In this document: one piece after another, positions 1 to 10,889 of the stretch
Layout of the letters: each line of letters starts with the position of its first letter
Position numbering within the stretch: the first letter of the stretch is position 1
Assembly: GCA_012934845.2 (NCBI GenBank)
Contig: WNNJ02002631.1
Coordinates: 162,743 to 226,742 of the forward strand
Length of the DNA: 64,000 nucleotides
Direction of reading: 5' to 3'
Source of the DNA: Pomphorhynchus laevis
Taxonomy: Eukaryota; Acanthocephala; Palaeacanthocephala; Echinorhynchida; Pomphorhynchidae
Translations under genes and position numbers: made by a program
Notes under the pieces: generated by a model
What the model saw: only the letters and a program-made list of their open reading frames with translations
Databases searched by the model: none
Told to the model about the DNA's origin: nothing

Positions 1-2700
1 ACGCAGAGCACAATACAAAGTACGAGAATTGTCGAGTAAAGGAAGGTTTAGAAATGAAGGGGTATGATAAGTTATAAGGCGAAAAGCAATGATAAGAAGA
101 CGAATTTGAACACGACAATAAATTGTAGGCAAATCAAGAGAAACAAGATAGTGGGATGTATGATCAAAACGACGAAGACGGAGGAGAACTCGGACGGCAG
201 CGTTGATGATGCGTTGTAAAGGAAGAAGAGTGGATTTAGGTGAGTTGGAAAATAGACTAAGACAGTAATCAAGTCTTGAGAAAAGAAGAGAAGATATGAG
301 AGTCATACAAGAAGGGAAATCGATCAATCTACGAACTTGACGGAGATTGCGGAGTATCAAGGTAGATGAGCGTACTTTATCACTAACGAAAGGTTTAAGT
401 GAAAGTCGGTTGTCGAAATGAAAGCCTAGGAAAACGAGATTATCAACGATAGGAAGAATTGTAGAATTTAGTGATACGGAAGGAGGTTCTACGCCGAAGC
501 TTCGAGGTAGGATCCACATAATTTTAGATTTATCAGGATTCAGAGAAAGGCGAAGGGAAGAAAGATGATTGGAAATTGAGAGAAGACAGCTGGATACAGA
601 AACACTAAGATCATGAATACGATGAGCAGTTGCGTGAGCATAGATGAGAATGTCATCAGCATATTGCATAACATGAAAGTTAAATTTATGAGAAATCGAA
701 GACAAGTCACCGAGAAGAAGAGGGAAAAGCATAGGGCCTAATACGGAGCCTTGTGGAACACCGGACGGGATGGACGAAGGATGGGAGAGAGAAAATTTAG
801 AATATACGCGAAATGTACGGTTTGATAGATATGAAGAAAACCATGATACAGTGTGTAAACAGAAGTCATAATCATGACGAAGACGATGTAGAAAAATTGA
901 GTGATCGACGATGTCAAAAACAGACGATAGATCAAGAGAAACTATGACACTACATAATGTATGATTGCGCGAGATGAGTAAGTCGTTATAAACTTAAAGA
1001 CAGGCAATTTCAGTAGAGTGATTAGAGCGAAAAGCGGCTTGGAAGGGAGGAAACAAGTTATAGGAAACGAGATATGTATTAACTTGCTTAAGAACGAGAC
1101 GCTCAAGGAGTTTAGAGAGGGTTGGGAGAAGTGAGATTGGACGGTACGAAGATGGTAGTGAGGAGTCGAGAGATTGCTTTTTCGATGAGATGACGAACAG
1201 TGGCGCATTTCCAGATGGAAGGAAATGTACGGCTACGGATGGACGAGTTGAACAATGTGGTTAGGAAGGGTGATATAGAGGAGCAGATATTTTTAAGCAA
1301 GTGAGTTGGAATTGGGTCAGAAGGAGAGGTTTTATTAGGTAATGACAGCAGAACCGAAGAAACTTCATCAGACGAAACGGGAAGAAGGTGCAATAGTTCT
1401 GGGAGGGAAGTATTTAAAGAGAAGAGTGGGTACAAGGGGGCTACGGGTTGTAGGGAAAGTAAATTAGATAGCTTAGTTTGTAGATAAGAAGAAAATTCAT
1501 CAGGATTTATATTACAAGAAGTAGATGATCGTGAAAGAATTGAGTTTAAGATTTTCCAATGAGATTTAGAGTTGGAAGATGACTCGAGTTGATTTCGCCA
1601 AAAGAGAGTAAGTTTAGTACGTATAAGAATGAGATGTGAACGGCGTTGGGAAAAGTAGGAATCACGAAGATTTGGAGGGAGTGAGTTGAGTGAACGTTTA
1701 AGAAAGCGTTTATACATACGAAAAGAGTGACGGAGTCGACGCTTAGAAAGACTACAGTCAGAATCGAACCAGGAAGCATAGCGCAAGCGCTAGGAACGTC
1801 AAAGTCGACTAGGCAGAAGGTTATTGAGGATCGACGTAAGTTCAGAATCAAACAGAATGCAGAGATCATCGGGAGAGAAATAGTTAAGAGGAAGTGAAAA
1901 GAGTGAAGAATTGAGTAAGGCTGCTCAGAGAATAGGGATATCGAGAAGTTTCCAGGGTCGACTTTCTGTAGATAATGGTAAAGACGGAGAAGGAGGATGG
2001 GGACGAGTAAGAGTAAGAGTGACAAGGAAATGATCGGACAAACCGGGATCAGTAATTGACAAGGAAGTATAGTCATTGAAGCAGATAGGGACAGCAATGA
2101 TGTCGAGAGCACCGCCGAGAATATGAGTTGGGCTTGTTGAAAGTAATTTATAGTTAAAATCAGAAAAAAGATTAGGTAAAGTGTTAGAGTCAGAGTTAGC
2201 CGGGCGATTAAGACGAATGTTAAAGTCACTGAGAACAAAAGAAGGAGTATAAGACAATGAACAGTGAGACATTAGATCTGCAAGGTCGTTAAAGAAGATA
2301 CGTGATGGGGCAACTGAACCTGGACGGTATACAATCACAAGTTCCAGAGAGGGAAAGGAGTTGATAATCTGCATATGAGTGATTCGAACGAGGTGTAACG
2401 GATGTTAACGTTAATTTTACGTAAAGACATTGGGTGACGAGTAATGGCAACTATACCGCCATGGTTAAAAGCAGTAGATGTATGAGAGGCAATTGGACGA
2501 GCTGATTCAACTAAAGAACAACCAGAGCGACATAGACGACGAATAGCAAGATCGTCGGAGTCACAATGCCAGGATTCGGTAATGCAGAGAATATCGATAG
2601 ATAATTGATCGAAGATATCGAGAAGCAAATCAGCTTTATGAAGAATGGAGCGAGTGTTAATAGGGTAAGACGAAAAGTATGCTTAGGAGCGAGATCGACT
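1..2700 (-). pseudogene. LINE A1 ORF2: endonuclease plus reverse transcriptase, decayed
   Basis: The endonuclease keeps ITESWH (about 2580), SDFNIRL (about 2225) and LSDHFLVTL (about 2030). The RT keeps GVPQGSVLGPMLF (about 760-730), the catalytic YADDILIY (about 665-640) and NPDKSKI. Reading the minus strand from about 960 to base 1 gives one open frame through the YADD box and the RT tail, with no stop. Further upstream I see one in-frame stop near 993, where sister copies have a lysine codon, a shift near 1180, and further shifts between endonuclease and RT near 1800-1925 and near 2350. It is therefore a pseudogene of moderate age, with fewer lesions than copy A3. Confidence 0.8.
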
Positions 2701-3541
2701 AGCGAAGAAGATAAGGGGGAGAGATGGGACGCCATCGAATTTTTGGCCTTGTGTGTACAACGTGAAAATTTCCATTGATTTCACGTATATATAAGGATGA
2801 CTTGCCGTTTGTTTCACGTCGATGTTTCTCAATGCGAGCTAAATTTAGCCGGGCTATATCAGAAGGGGAGCGGTTAGGAAAGATACGACTAGTAGACGAA
2901 GTGGTAAGAAGTTTAAAACGTTGGGAAAGTACCAAGGATTCATGTGAACTATGTCGGAAGACGATTTTCAAGAGTGGAGGACTGAGATGATTGGATTTAG
3001 TGGATTTGTTTAAACGGATCAAAGATACAGGAGCGATATTATTGAAGAGGGATGGATTATTATCAGGAAGAATGGTTGCTAGTATAGACCTGAAAGCAGT
3101 TACATCATCATCGAGGCGACATTGAGGAGAAGCAGATTCGGAAACCATTAAATTAGATATGATAATGCATCGATCGCGCGAAGGAAAACGATTACGTAGT
3201 GGTGCACGGACAGATCTGGTAGGAATCGAGGCAGAAGAGCAGATAAACGTGGGAATGACAGGGGTGCTAAGTGAAGATTTAAGATAGTTTGGAGCATGTG
3301 TGACAGGAGTGGAGTGTTGAATCGGTTGATCGGAGATGTTACTGGAGATGATTTTGACGGAAGGATGTAAATTATTGATAGGTGATACGGTTGGAGCATG
3401 TGTGACAGAAGTGGATTGTTGAATAGGTTGAACGGAGATGTTTCTGGAGATAATTTTGACAGAAGGAATATGTATAGATTCATGTGGTATTATTTTAATA
3501 GGTTGCTGTTTTAACCTATTGATGTCGGCTTGTGATATCAT
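2699..3541 (-). CDS. LINE A1 ORF1 protein (280 aa), RNA-binding type
   Basis: Open frame of 280 residues. Residues about 20-100 contain three imperfect copies of a roughly 27-residue unit (SVKIIS-NIS-QPIQ-ST-VTHAP), a low-complexity linker. From about residue 125 comes the domain shared by all ORF1s in this window: RDRCIIISNL, a DDDVTAFRSIL stretch, a VSLIRLNKS strand, PPLLKIVF, a basic helix, and a C-terminal IREINGNF...IRWRP segment. In CR1/L2 elements such proteins bind element RNA and form ribonucleoprotein with ORF2. The ATG used lacks the CxxC zinc motif that begins copy A6, so this ORF may be truncated at its N-terminus. Confidence 0.7.
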   Translation of the reverse strand: MISQADINRLKQQPIKIIPHESIHIPSVKIISRNISVQPIQQSTSVTHAPTVSPINNLHPSVKIISSNISDQPIQHSTPVTHAPNYLKSSLSTPVIPTFICSSASIPTRSVRAPLRNRFPSRDRCIIISNLMVSESASPQCRLDDDVTAFRSILATILPDNNPSLFNNIAPVSLIRLNKSTKSNHLSPPLLKIVFRHSSHESLVLSQRFKLLTTSSTSRIFPNRSPSDIARLNLARIEKHRRETNGKSSLYIREINGNFHVVHTRPKIRWRPISPPYLLR

Positions 3542-3861
3542 CGATGAAGTTTCGCCTTTTTAAGTGATTTATCTTCTGAAAAGTCCATAATCGTTGCGGA
3601 AGATTTTAATACACGTTTCATGAACCCTGTTCCATCTAAACTTAAGCAACTGTTATACTTTTTCAGTGAGTTTTGTCTTGAGTTGCACGTACCCGTGGAA
3701 GGATGGACTTATGTGTCTCACAATGGGCGAAGTTGCATCGATTTTATATTTAAACTGGAGATTGCATCAGAATGGGCTTTACCCCGCAAACACAATCCTG
3801 TTCTTTCATCCTAGAAAATCATATTAACACTCCAATAGAGAAATCTTTGCCTGAATCTTTG

Positions 3862-3948
3862 CCAGAAACCTTTGAATCTTTGCCAGAAACCTTTGAATCT
3901 TTGATTCAAATTCCTGAAACAAATAACTTTGTTTCAGGAATTTGAATC
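3862..3948. repeat. Two 21-bp tandem units followed by a perfect 18-bp hairpin
   Basis: A 21-bp unit containing GCCAGAAACC occurs twice in tandem at about 3860-3900. It is followed at 3903-3920 and 3931-3948 by perfectly complementary 18-bp arms around a 10-nt loop. This lies between the endonuclease and RT parts of LINE E, so it arose inside or beside the element. Confidence 0.7.
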
Positions 3949-4520
3949 ATAATATGATTAAAGACGCAGTTTTGATTTAGCATTATTATGTTTTGTTTAT
4001 TTTATAATTATATTAAATACGTAGACTCAGTTAGCTGATTTAATTTGATCTTCTAAATGCATATGAAATAGAAACAAGTTTCTCCAAAATCAGTGAATAC
4101 CTTCTCACTGCATGTCATCCACTCTCTAACCGCAATTCTCAACATTATGGAAACAAGATACATCGTAAGCCAATACCCATTGTACAGCTACGGAGAAAGC
4201 TCATATTTATGGGCAGAAGCCGGCGGTTTGATCATGATATTAATATGAATTTTATTTTCTTACGGCGTGTGTATTGTACGATGTTATCAAAATTTCGCGA
4301 ATCAATATTATTAAAGGAAGAATACAAACGCTTGCGAAAAGCAGAACGATGTCCCTGGAAACTGCATAGAAAAACAATGCTAGTACCTCCGGCATCCCGA
4401 TGAACCGTTGGTTTAAGCATTTTAACGATATTCTCGTTAATTTACAAGACCTCCCAATGTGTCGTAATAATAATGCGCTGATAACATTGTCATTCTTGGG
4501 CAGTGACAATGACTAACTAA

Positions 4521-5805
4521 ATGCTCCATTTTAATTGCCCGAATTGGAACTTGCTCTCTTTTCTATGGTCTAATAATAAGGCGGCCGGCCCTGACCGACT
4601 GTGTGTTGAACAAATTAAATATTCCTTTCATTTATTATCGTGTTATTGGCTACATTTATTCAATTGTGTCCTTACGGTTATCAAATGCCGGTGTCATGAA
4701 AGCAAGCTGTAATAAAAATTTTGTATAAGGGTAAAGGGGATATAAGTGATACTATCTCTTACCGTGAAATTACCCTTCTAAATCATATCTATAAATTTTT
4801 GTCCACTCTTATAACCAGTCGATTATCGAAACACCGTGATTATCTGTTGCCGCCAAAACAATTTAGTTTCCGACCTCACCGATCAATGGTGGACGCAATT
4901 AAGGTAGTTCGTGAACAAGTGTTATTACAATTCGAACACAAGAGTCATTTATATTGTATCTTTGTTGACTTTAAAAAAGCCTTTGATTCAGTTAATCAAG
5001 AAATACTCACTCGTACATTGCCAATGGATTTCCGGGTATCTGGTCTTATGCTGAAACTCTTGTGCAAAATCCTCTATGCCAATTCATTAAATGTCTTCGA
5101 CGGACATACTTCATCAGGTACAATAAGTGTTAGCCGCGGTGTGATGCAGGGAAATCCGCTCAGCCCTATCATTTTTACTGTTTATATTCATGATTTGCCG
5201 TCTCATCTGAGAAACGAATGTGAAACATCAAGTTCTGTTATTTACGCTGATGACTTAGTTATTCTAGCGAAAGATCTGAAATCGGCTCAAAACGTAACCA
5301 CTGCTCTAGCTAACTACTGTTCAAATAATCTAATTAAAGTGATTATCGATCAAACAAAGGTAGTAAAGTTTCGTATAGGTGGCGGATTGTGCGCACATGA
5401 CAAGATTAGTTTAAACAGCAGGAAGGTAGAGTTCAGTAATAAATACACGTACTTGGGGATGCTATTGACGAGTATGTGGTCTTTTAAGCTTTATATCGAA
5501 AAGAAATGTGCGAAAATCGTCATAGCCACTTCGCGAGTTAAATCTTTAGGTAAGCTTTCCTTCAGTATTTTCATGTCATTCTTCTACCGATTTTGTCGTA
5601 CGCGCTTTCCGCAATCTGGGCAGACCTCACTACCGCTAATTTTGCGCAGATCGACAAATGTAAAGGCAGATTCATTAAGCGTGTTGTAGACGTCTCTCTA
5701 AAGTGCTTGACCACTGCGGTTTGTTTTATCTTAAGTCGAGTTATATACGGAGTATTAACGAAATATGATCAGAGCCCAAGATACGGTGCATTATATTCAA
5801 AATAA
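4521..5805 (+). pseudogene. LINE E reverse transcriptase
   Basis: The segment starts with KAAGPDRLCVEQIKY, the typical N-terminal RT motif, in the frame at 4521. It continues from 4721 as a 322-residue frame with YREITLLNHIYKF, QFSFRPHRSMVDAI, FVDFKKAFDSV (motif A), GVMQGNPLSPIIF (motif B) and VIYADDLVIL (catalytic motif C at about 5235). YTYLGMLL follows, then a shift into the 5593 frame with the C-terminal domain (LSYALSAIWA, RFIKRVVDV). Two frame changes make it a pseudogene, but the catalytic core is well preserved. Confidence 0.75.
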
Positions 5806-5815
5806 AAAAGACTTT

Positions 5816-6429
5816 ACAGATAAGGTAAGCAAGCTAGATCATCAACTGTACATTTCACCAGTTAATACGCAAACGAGTTGGCAGTCTCCGTGTGCTTCTA
5901 AAAAACCCCTAGTTTGAAGGGTTTCTTTGCACGGATATCACGACAAGTTTTGTAGCACTCGCATACCCGTCCATAAACGTGGAGTTTCGTGTGTGTTTTT
6001 CTGTGGTGATATATGTGTCTTTATTCCACGTAATTGAGTGCCCGGTGTTAGCGCAAAAATCTTCGAAGGATATCGATGGGTTAAGTTTACGCCTAACTTG
6101 ATAAACCTGCTAAATTTCTTTTTGCCTGTTGGGGACTAGCGGTGGACTATCAAAGATTGATATTATTTCAAATTCGTCGTTGCACAATGCTTTATTTAAT
6201 AAATAAAGGAAATAAATAGAGGAAATTAAATGATGCTTATAAATTACGATTTGACTAGAAAATTGCAAATAATTATGGCATTTTTCGAATAAAATAAAAA
6301 AATACAATTTATTATTATTTATTACAAGACTTTGAAACATAAAAGAGTTATTTTGTCTTATCACAATATTAAGAAAATGAAAAAAGACAGAAAAAAAGTA
6401 GTTCAGCAATAATAAATTGTCACATAGTT
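5816..6429. other. No gene seen; LINE flanks and 3' untranslated sequence
   Basis: About 600 bases without convincing coding sequence. The left part (5816-6110) has mixed composition and is probably the 3' untranslated region of LINE E. The right part (6110-6429) is AT-rich and is probably the 3' untranslated region of the minus-strand B element that follows. I found no RNA gene here. Confidence 0.4.
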
Positions 6430-6948
6430 TTATATTTCCTGTAAAGAATCTTCTCTTTTTAACCACATGCTCAGTGCATTCTGGAATGATTTGTACTGTG
6501 CCATAGACACGATCGAATTCGGCAATCGGTTCCATAGGTTTACCGCTCTGTGAGATAATCGCAAGTATCTATGACATTTCCCGTGTGATTGCACAACAAC
6601 TGATAAAGAGTGTCCTCTGTGGCTCGGGCGATCATTTAGAATAACAGATTCCGATGGATAACCAGGAAAGACATGGATCATTCGCCATAACTGTAATAAA
6701 TCATTGTACACATATCTCTTGTAAACTGAAGTAATATTTAGTTGGCTTAGTCTATCACAGTAGGCGATGTTCCGAAGACCAGAACATAGTTTGGAAAATC
6801 GGCGAAGAATCTTTTCTAATTGGTTTATTTCACCACGCGTAGAAGAAAAAGTCGCCGGCGAAGCATAATCAATGATTGGTCTGATCAACGCCTTATATAA
6901 TAGTGAGAACTGAGACGGTTGAAGCGAACTAAAGGTATTTTTGATCAT
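6430..6948 (-). pseudogene. LINE B1 RT C-terminal domain
   Basis: An open frame of 172 residues with the CR1-type thumb and C-terminal pattern: LLYKALIRPIIDYASPATF, LEKILRRFSKLC, SHRAVNLWNRLP near the end. The same stretch is recognisable in the B copies at 17 kb, 18 kb and 24 kb (LRRFTKLC, LSHRAVNAWNRLP). It is the 3' coding end of the element whose RT core lies at 10890-11690. Confidence 0.8.
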
Positions 6949-6999
6949 GTTTAAAGGTATTTGAAATACTAAAGGTATTTTTGATTCTGAACAATTATC

Positions 7000-7077
7000 T
7001 GTTATATTAATTCGATTTAGTTTTATTCTAGATTACTTTGTGTGTTGAATAAAACCTGCTTGGTTTAAACTACAACA
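7000..7077 (+). repeat. 5' LTR (78 bp)
   Basis: Starts TGTTATATTA and ends CTACAACA. It matches the 3' LTR at 10809-10884 over its whole length with about four substitutions and a 2-nt length difference. It is preceded directly by the TTATC target duplication. Confidence 0.9.
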
Positions 7078-7090
7078 ATTTATTCAACAC
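7042..7090. repeat. 12-bp inverted repeat across the 5' LTR/internal boundary
   Basis: GTGTTGAATAAA at 7042-7053 inside the LTR is exactly complementary to TTTATTCAACAC at 7079-7090, just past the LTR end. The position is where a primer-binding site is expected. No clear tRNA 3' end complement (TGG...) follows the LTR. Confidence 0.7.
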
Positions 7091-7107
7091 AATAAGGATT
7101 CGAATCA

Positions 7108-8229
7108 ATGTCGCTGGATAGTCAACAAATCAATCAACTCACACAGTCATCTGGCCAACGGTCGAACATTCGACTAGAACGATTCGATGTGTTTTCAGAT
7201 GAAAGCGACAGTCAAAGAAAGTTTAAGCTTTGGAAACGCAACTTCACATATTTGCTGACGACGAGTCCAGACGTAAATCCTTTGGAATGCCTCATGATGC
7301 ATGTTGGAACACAAGTCTATGAGCTCATTGAGGATTGCACGGAATTTAAGGATGCTATGTCTACACTGGAGCGAATATATATAAAGAAACCTAATGAAAT
7401 TCTTGCGAGACACATACTGTCGATTCGATCACAGAAAATCGACGAAGATATATATTCCTTTGTGCAGTCACTACGTTCATTGTCCAGAGATTGCAATTTC
7501 AAAACTGCAACCGCTGATGAGTTTAGGAATGAGTACATAAGGGATTCGTTTATACGGGGTTTGCGGTCAGATACAGTCAGACAGCGTCTTCTCGAATTTG
7601 ATCAGTTGGATTTGGACAGGGATGTCACTGTCGCCAAATCACTTACAACCGCACAACAAAGTATCGGCTTTTATCATCTGACTGACGAATCAGAACCAAC
7701 TCAGCGGTTAAGTGTGGTGGCTGTCAACACTGATAAGAAAATATCCTCTGTAATTAAAATGGATTCCGATAACGAATTGTGTTCAAGTCAACATTGTGTA
7801 AATCAGGTGAGCGTTACTCCAAACCGTTATACGTATGTAAAGGGTACAACATGTTATTTCTGTGGAGGAAGAAAACATCAACGATTAAATTGTCCAGCCA
7901 GAATGATAACATGTCATAAATGCGGAAAACAGGGCTACTTTGCTCGTGTATGCAATTCTTCAAAACGAGATCTAATATCATCGTCAGCTGTATTACTTTC
8001 ATCCCTCAACGTGAATTCAAACTTTCAGTTAAAGGTCCCGATTTATATTATGGATAGGAGGTTCGAAGCATTAGTCGACACTGGCAGCTCTTTGAACTTC
8101 TTGGATAGTAAAGTCGCACAGGCGTTAGGCCTTCAAGTACATTGGGTAGATACCCAAGTATATTTAGCGTCAAAAAACCATAAAAAGGGTATCCGGAAAA
8201 TGCACAGTAAATTTAGAACTCGACAATAA
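7108..8229 (+). pseudogene. Mag-like element: gag and start of protease
   Basis: Retroelement gag region: a capsid-like N-terminal part, then two neighbouring zinc knuckles at about residues 249-285 (CYFCGG, CHKCGKQG). Next comes the retropepsin start with the active-site signature DTGSS near residue 325. Gag packages element RNA and the protease processes the polyprotein. It belongs to a broken fossil element nested in LINE B1. Confidence 0.85.
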
Positions 8230-8248
8230 AAAGTACCTAAACGTCGAC

Positions 8249-10780
8249 ATGTTTATTCTACCACAACTTTGCACCGACGCCATTTTGGGTCTACCATTCT
8301 TGAAAAAACATGAGAAATTCACAATACAATTTGGTGGATCTTTGACATGCTTTGAAATGGTATCTGCATCGATAGTTGAAATCGAGAGTCATCGATTATT
8401 TCAAAATCTCAGTTTAGATGTACGCCCATTGCAACAAAAAGCCGGAAGTTCAACAAACAAAATACAAAATTTATTCGAAGCGAGATACAACAGATGCTAA
8501 ATAATGATGTAATCGAGGAGAGCATATCTCCATGGCGAGCGCAAGTTGTCGTTGTATCCCGTAATACTGGTAGAAAACGACTTGTAATGGATTTTCACAA
8601 ACGATAAACCGCTATACGTTTCTGGATGCTTATCCGCTACCGAGGATAGCCGATCTTGTAAATAAGGTTTTTTTACACAAGGATTATTCTCTTGTCGATT
8701 TAAAGGAAGCATATTACCAGATCGATATCGACCCACTGGAACGACACTATACAGCTTTCGAGGCTTGCGGAAAACTCTACCAATTCAAGAAAATTCCCAT
8801 GAAGGTAACCAATGGAGTTTCCAGTTTCCAGCGATACAAAAATAAGTTTATAGAGATAAACGGGTTAAAGGGGGTGTATTCATACCTTGATGACATTATT
8901 GTGTGTGGCACAACGATTTCGGATCATGATGAAAATCTAAAACGGTTTAAAAACGCTTTGCATCGATACGGACTTCAAATCAATAGCGATAAAACCCTGT
9001 ATCGCGTTATAACAATATGCACGCTTGGGTACGAGATATCCCACAAAACATTACGACCCGATCCCAGTCGACTCGCAGCGCTAAATCAACTAAGGATTCC
9101 ACACGATAATCAGACACTCAAACGACTTATGGGTTTCTTTTCCTATTATAGCAAGTGGATTAAGAATTTGTCAACAAAAATAGCGACTTTGACAAGAACG
9201 GACTTGACGTTTCCATTGAATAGACTCGCTCGTAAAGCAATAGAATTGATCAAAACCGATTTAAAAAGTGCATGCGTACATAACATCGACGAGGATGTTC
9301 CTTTCGTGGTTGAAACTGATGCATCCAACACTGCAATTGGCGCGACACTATTTCAAAACGAGACCCGTGGCTTTCTTTTCAAGAAAGCTGAACATTCACG
9401 AAAGACGACATCATATTATAGAAAAAGAAACATACGCAATAATCGAAGGCTTACGAAATTGGAAACACTACCTGGCGCCACGTCTCTTTACTCTCATAAC
9501 TGACCAGAAGTCTGTAGCCTTCATGTTTGATCACACACGTCATGGGAAAGTCAAAAATGACAAAGTTGCAAGATGGCGAATGGATCTTGCAAGTTTCCGG
9601 TACGCAATACGATATCGGCCGGGGAACTTCAATAAATCGGCTGATGTTATGTCACGCGACGTATGTGGATTAGTAAATCATCTTGAGGATCTTCATAAAC
9701 TTCAGGAAAAATCGCTACACCCAGGGGTCACACGGATGTTACATTTTTTACGAAATCAAAACCTTCCCTATTCGGTAAGTGACGTACGGGAGATTACGTC
9801 AATGTGTCAAATTTGCTGTCGTATCAAGCCACGTTTCTACAAACCTCCAGTTGATCTTCATATGATAAAGTCGACCTCTCCCATGGAACGCATATCAGTT
9901 GATTTCAAAGGTCCTCTTCCCCGATCATCAACCGGCGCAACATATTTGTTCACTGCAAGCGATGAGTACACTCGCTATCCATTTGCTTTTGCTGTCCGCG
10001 ATACATCTGCAAAAACGGCTAAAGCGTGTCTTCGTCAAATCATTGCGTTATGTGGATGTCCTAATTATATCCATTCGAACCGTGGAGCTGCTTTTCTCTC
10101 TCGAGATTTGAAAAATTGGCTGAGCGGTTTGGGTATCTCTTTAAGTCAAACGACTCCTTTCAGACCACAAGGGAACTCACAATGTGAAAGGTTAAATGGA
10201 ACGTTATGGAAGAGCATCTTGCTGGCACTTGAAAATGAAAAATTGGGTCTACCAAGATGGGAAGAGAAATTACCAGATGCGTTATCGTCCATCCGCGGAC
10301 TTCTCTGCACTGCAACGAATGATACTCCACACAATCGAATTTTCGCATTTCCGAGACGATACCCTCAAAACGTCAGTCTACCGGGTGGTTGACGCTAATA
10401 ACGTGCTATTCAAGCGATTGAATAGATTCTCGAAATATGAGCCTGCTGTAGATAAGGTCGAACTGCTTGACGCGAATCAAGCCTATTCAACTATACGTGA
10501 TGGGACGGGGAGAGTTCAAACCGTGTCTACACAACATCTTGCTCCAGAAGGAAGTAGAGAGTGTGAAAACCAATCGACATCGATCAATTCAATAAATCTG
10601 AGTATAAATGAGTTGGAAAAGGAAAAAATATCAACATATCACAACGACCCGGCCGAACCTACGATGTTATACGACAACGATATCGAGGAAGTTTCACAAA
10701 CACAGACAGAAACGTACAACTCAGCAAGTTCTCGACGATCCCAACGAGTACTGAGGATTCCTGCCAGATATCGGAATTAA
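8249..10780 (+). pseudogene. Mag-like element: pol (RT, RNase H, integrase), broken
   Basis: After the rest of the protease (AILGLPFL near 8290), the RT is recognisable from about 8640 to 9190, with YLDDIIVCG at about 8880. RNase H follows at about 9300-9650 (VETDAS, ITDQKSVAFMF, YRPGNFNKSADVMSR). The integrase lies at about 9690-10390: LHPGVTRML, a CQICC zinc part, VDFKGPLPRS and the SQTTPFRPQGNSQCERLNG catalytic segment. A tail region reaches 10780. It is broken, with several breaks, and belongs to the Gypsy family. Confidence 0.85.
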
Positions 10781-10808
10781 GAGACGAACAAACATATTGA
10801 GAGGAGAA

Positions 10809-10884
10809 TGATATATTAATTCGATTTAGTTTTATTCTAGATTACTTTGTGTTGAATAAAAGCTACTTGGTTTAAGCTACAACA
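10809..10884 (+). repeat. 3' LTR (76 bp)
   Basis: Starts TGATATATTA and ends CTACAACA. It follows a purine tract and is followed directly by the second TTATC copy. Confidence 0.9.
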
Positions 10885-10889
10885 TTATC

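Larger units (their letters stand above)
1..3541 (-). mobile_element. LINE A1, L2-like non-LTR retrotransposon, 3' end outside window
   Basis: A nearly complete element on the minus strand. ORF1 (3541-2699) is followed by ORF2 with an apurinic-type endonuclease (about 2700-1925) and a reverse transcriptase that is still open at window base 1. The order ORF1, endonuclease, RT, the sequence AFDIVDH (here VFDIVDH) and the RT C-terminal LRNLRQVRRLIDFPS pattern are those of the CR1/L2 group. Five other copies or fragments of this family occur in the window. The 3' end lies to the left of the window. Confidence 0.85.
3560..5815 (+). mobile_element. LINE E, 5'-truncated non-LTR retrotransposon
   Basis: A plus-strand LINE unlike families A-D. 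An endonuclease C-terminus (about 3590-3815: EDFNTRF, TYVSHNG, CIDFIF) is followed by the endonuclease-RT linker (about 4100-4420) and an RT (4520-5815). It directly abuts the 5' end of LINE A1 on the left. Its clade is not certain; the RT pattern ITLLNHIYKF ... QFSFRP ... VDFKKAFDSV ... GNPLSPIIF is of the Jockey/I/RTE-like type rather than CR1. Confidence 0.7.
7000..10884 (+). mobile_element. Mag-like Ty3/Gypsy LTR retrotransposon with very short LTRs
   Basis: A compact LTR element of 3885 bp with both ends defined. The LTRs begin TG and end CA (7000-7077 and 10809-10884). A purine tract (GAGGAGAA) lies just before the 3' LTR. The target-site duplication TTATC is at 6995-6999 and 10885-10889. 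Its parts in order are gag with zinc knuckles, aspartic protease, RT, RNase H and integrase. LTRs of 77-78 bp are a trait I recall for the Bombyx mag element, which with the domain order suggests the Mag lineage. It is a broken fossil with several breaks. About four substitutions and one small indel separate the two LTRs, so it is of middling age. Confidence 0.9.

Noticed and set aside
72-1208. Short minus-strand ORFs at the left end as separate genes
   Set aside because: They are shadow frames of the LINE A1 reverse transcriptase, which is open in another frame through to base 1.
3903-3948. Rho-independent terminator
   Set aside because: The hairpin lacks a following T-run and the context is a eukaryotic LINE.
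5866-6110. Small structural RNA gene
   Set aside because: Mixed composition drew attention, but no snRNA, 5S or tRNA signature could be read.
7096-7106. GGATTCGAATC as a tRNA T-loop or tRNA gene
   Set aside because: Only the T-arm-like 11-mer is present; no acceptor, D or anticodon arms surround it, and it lies in the LTR element leader.
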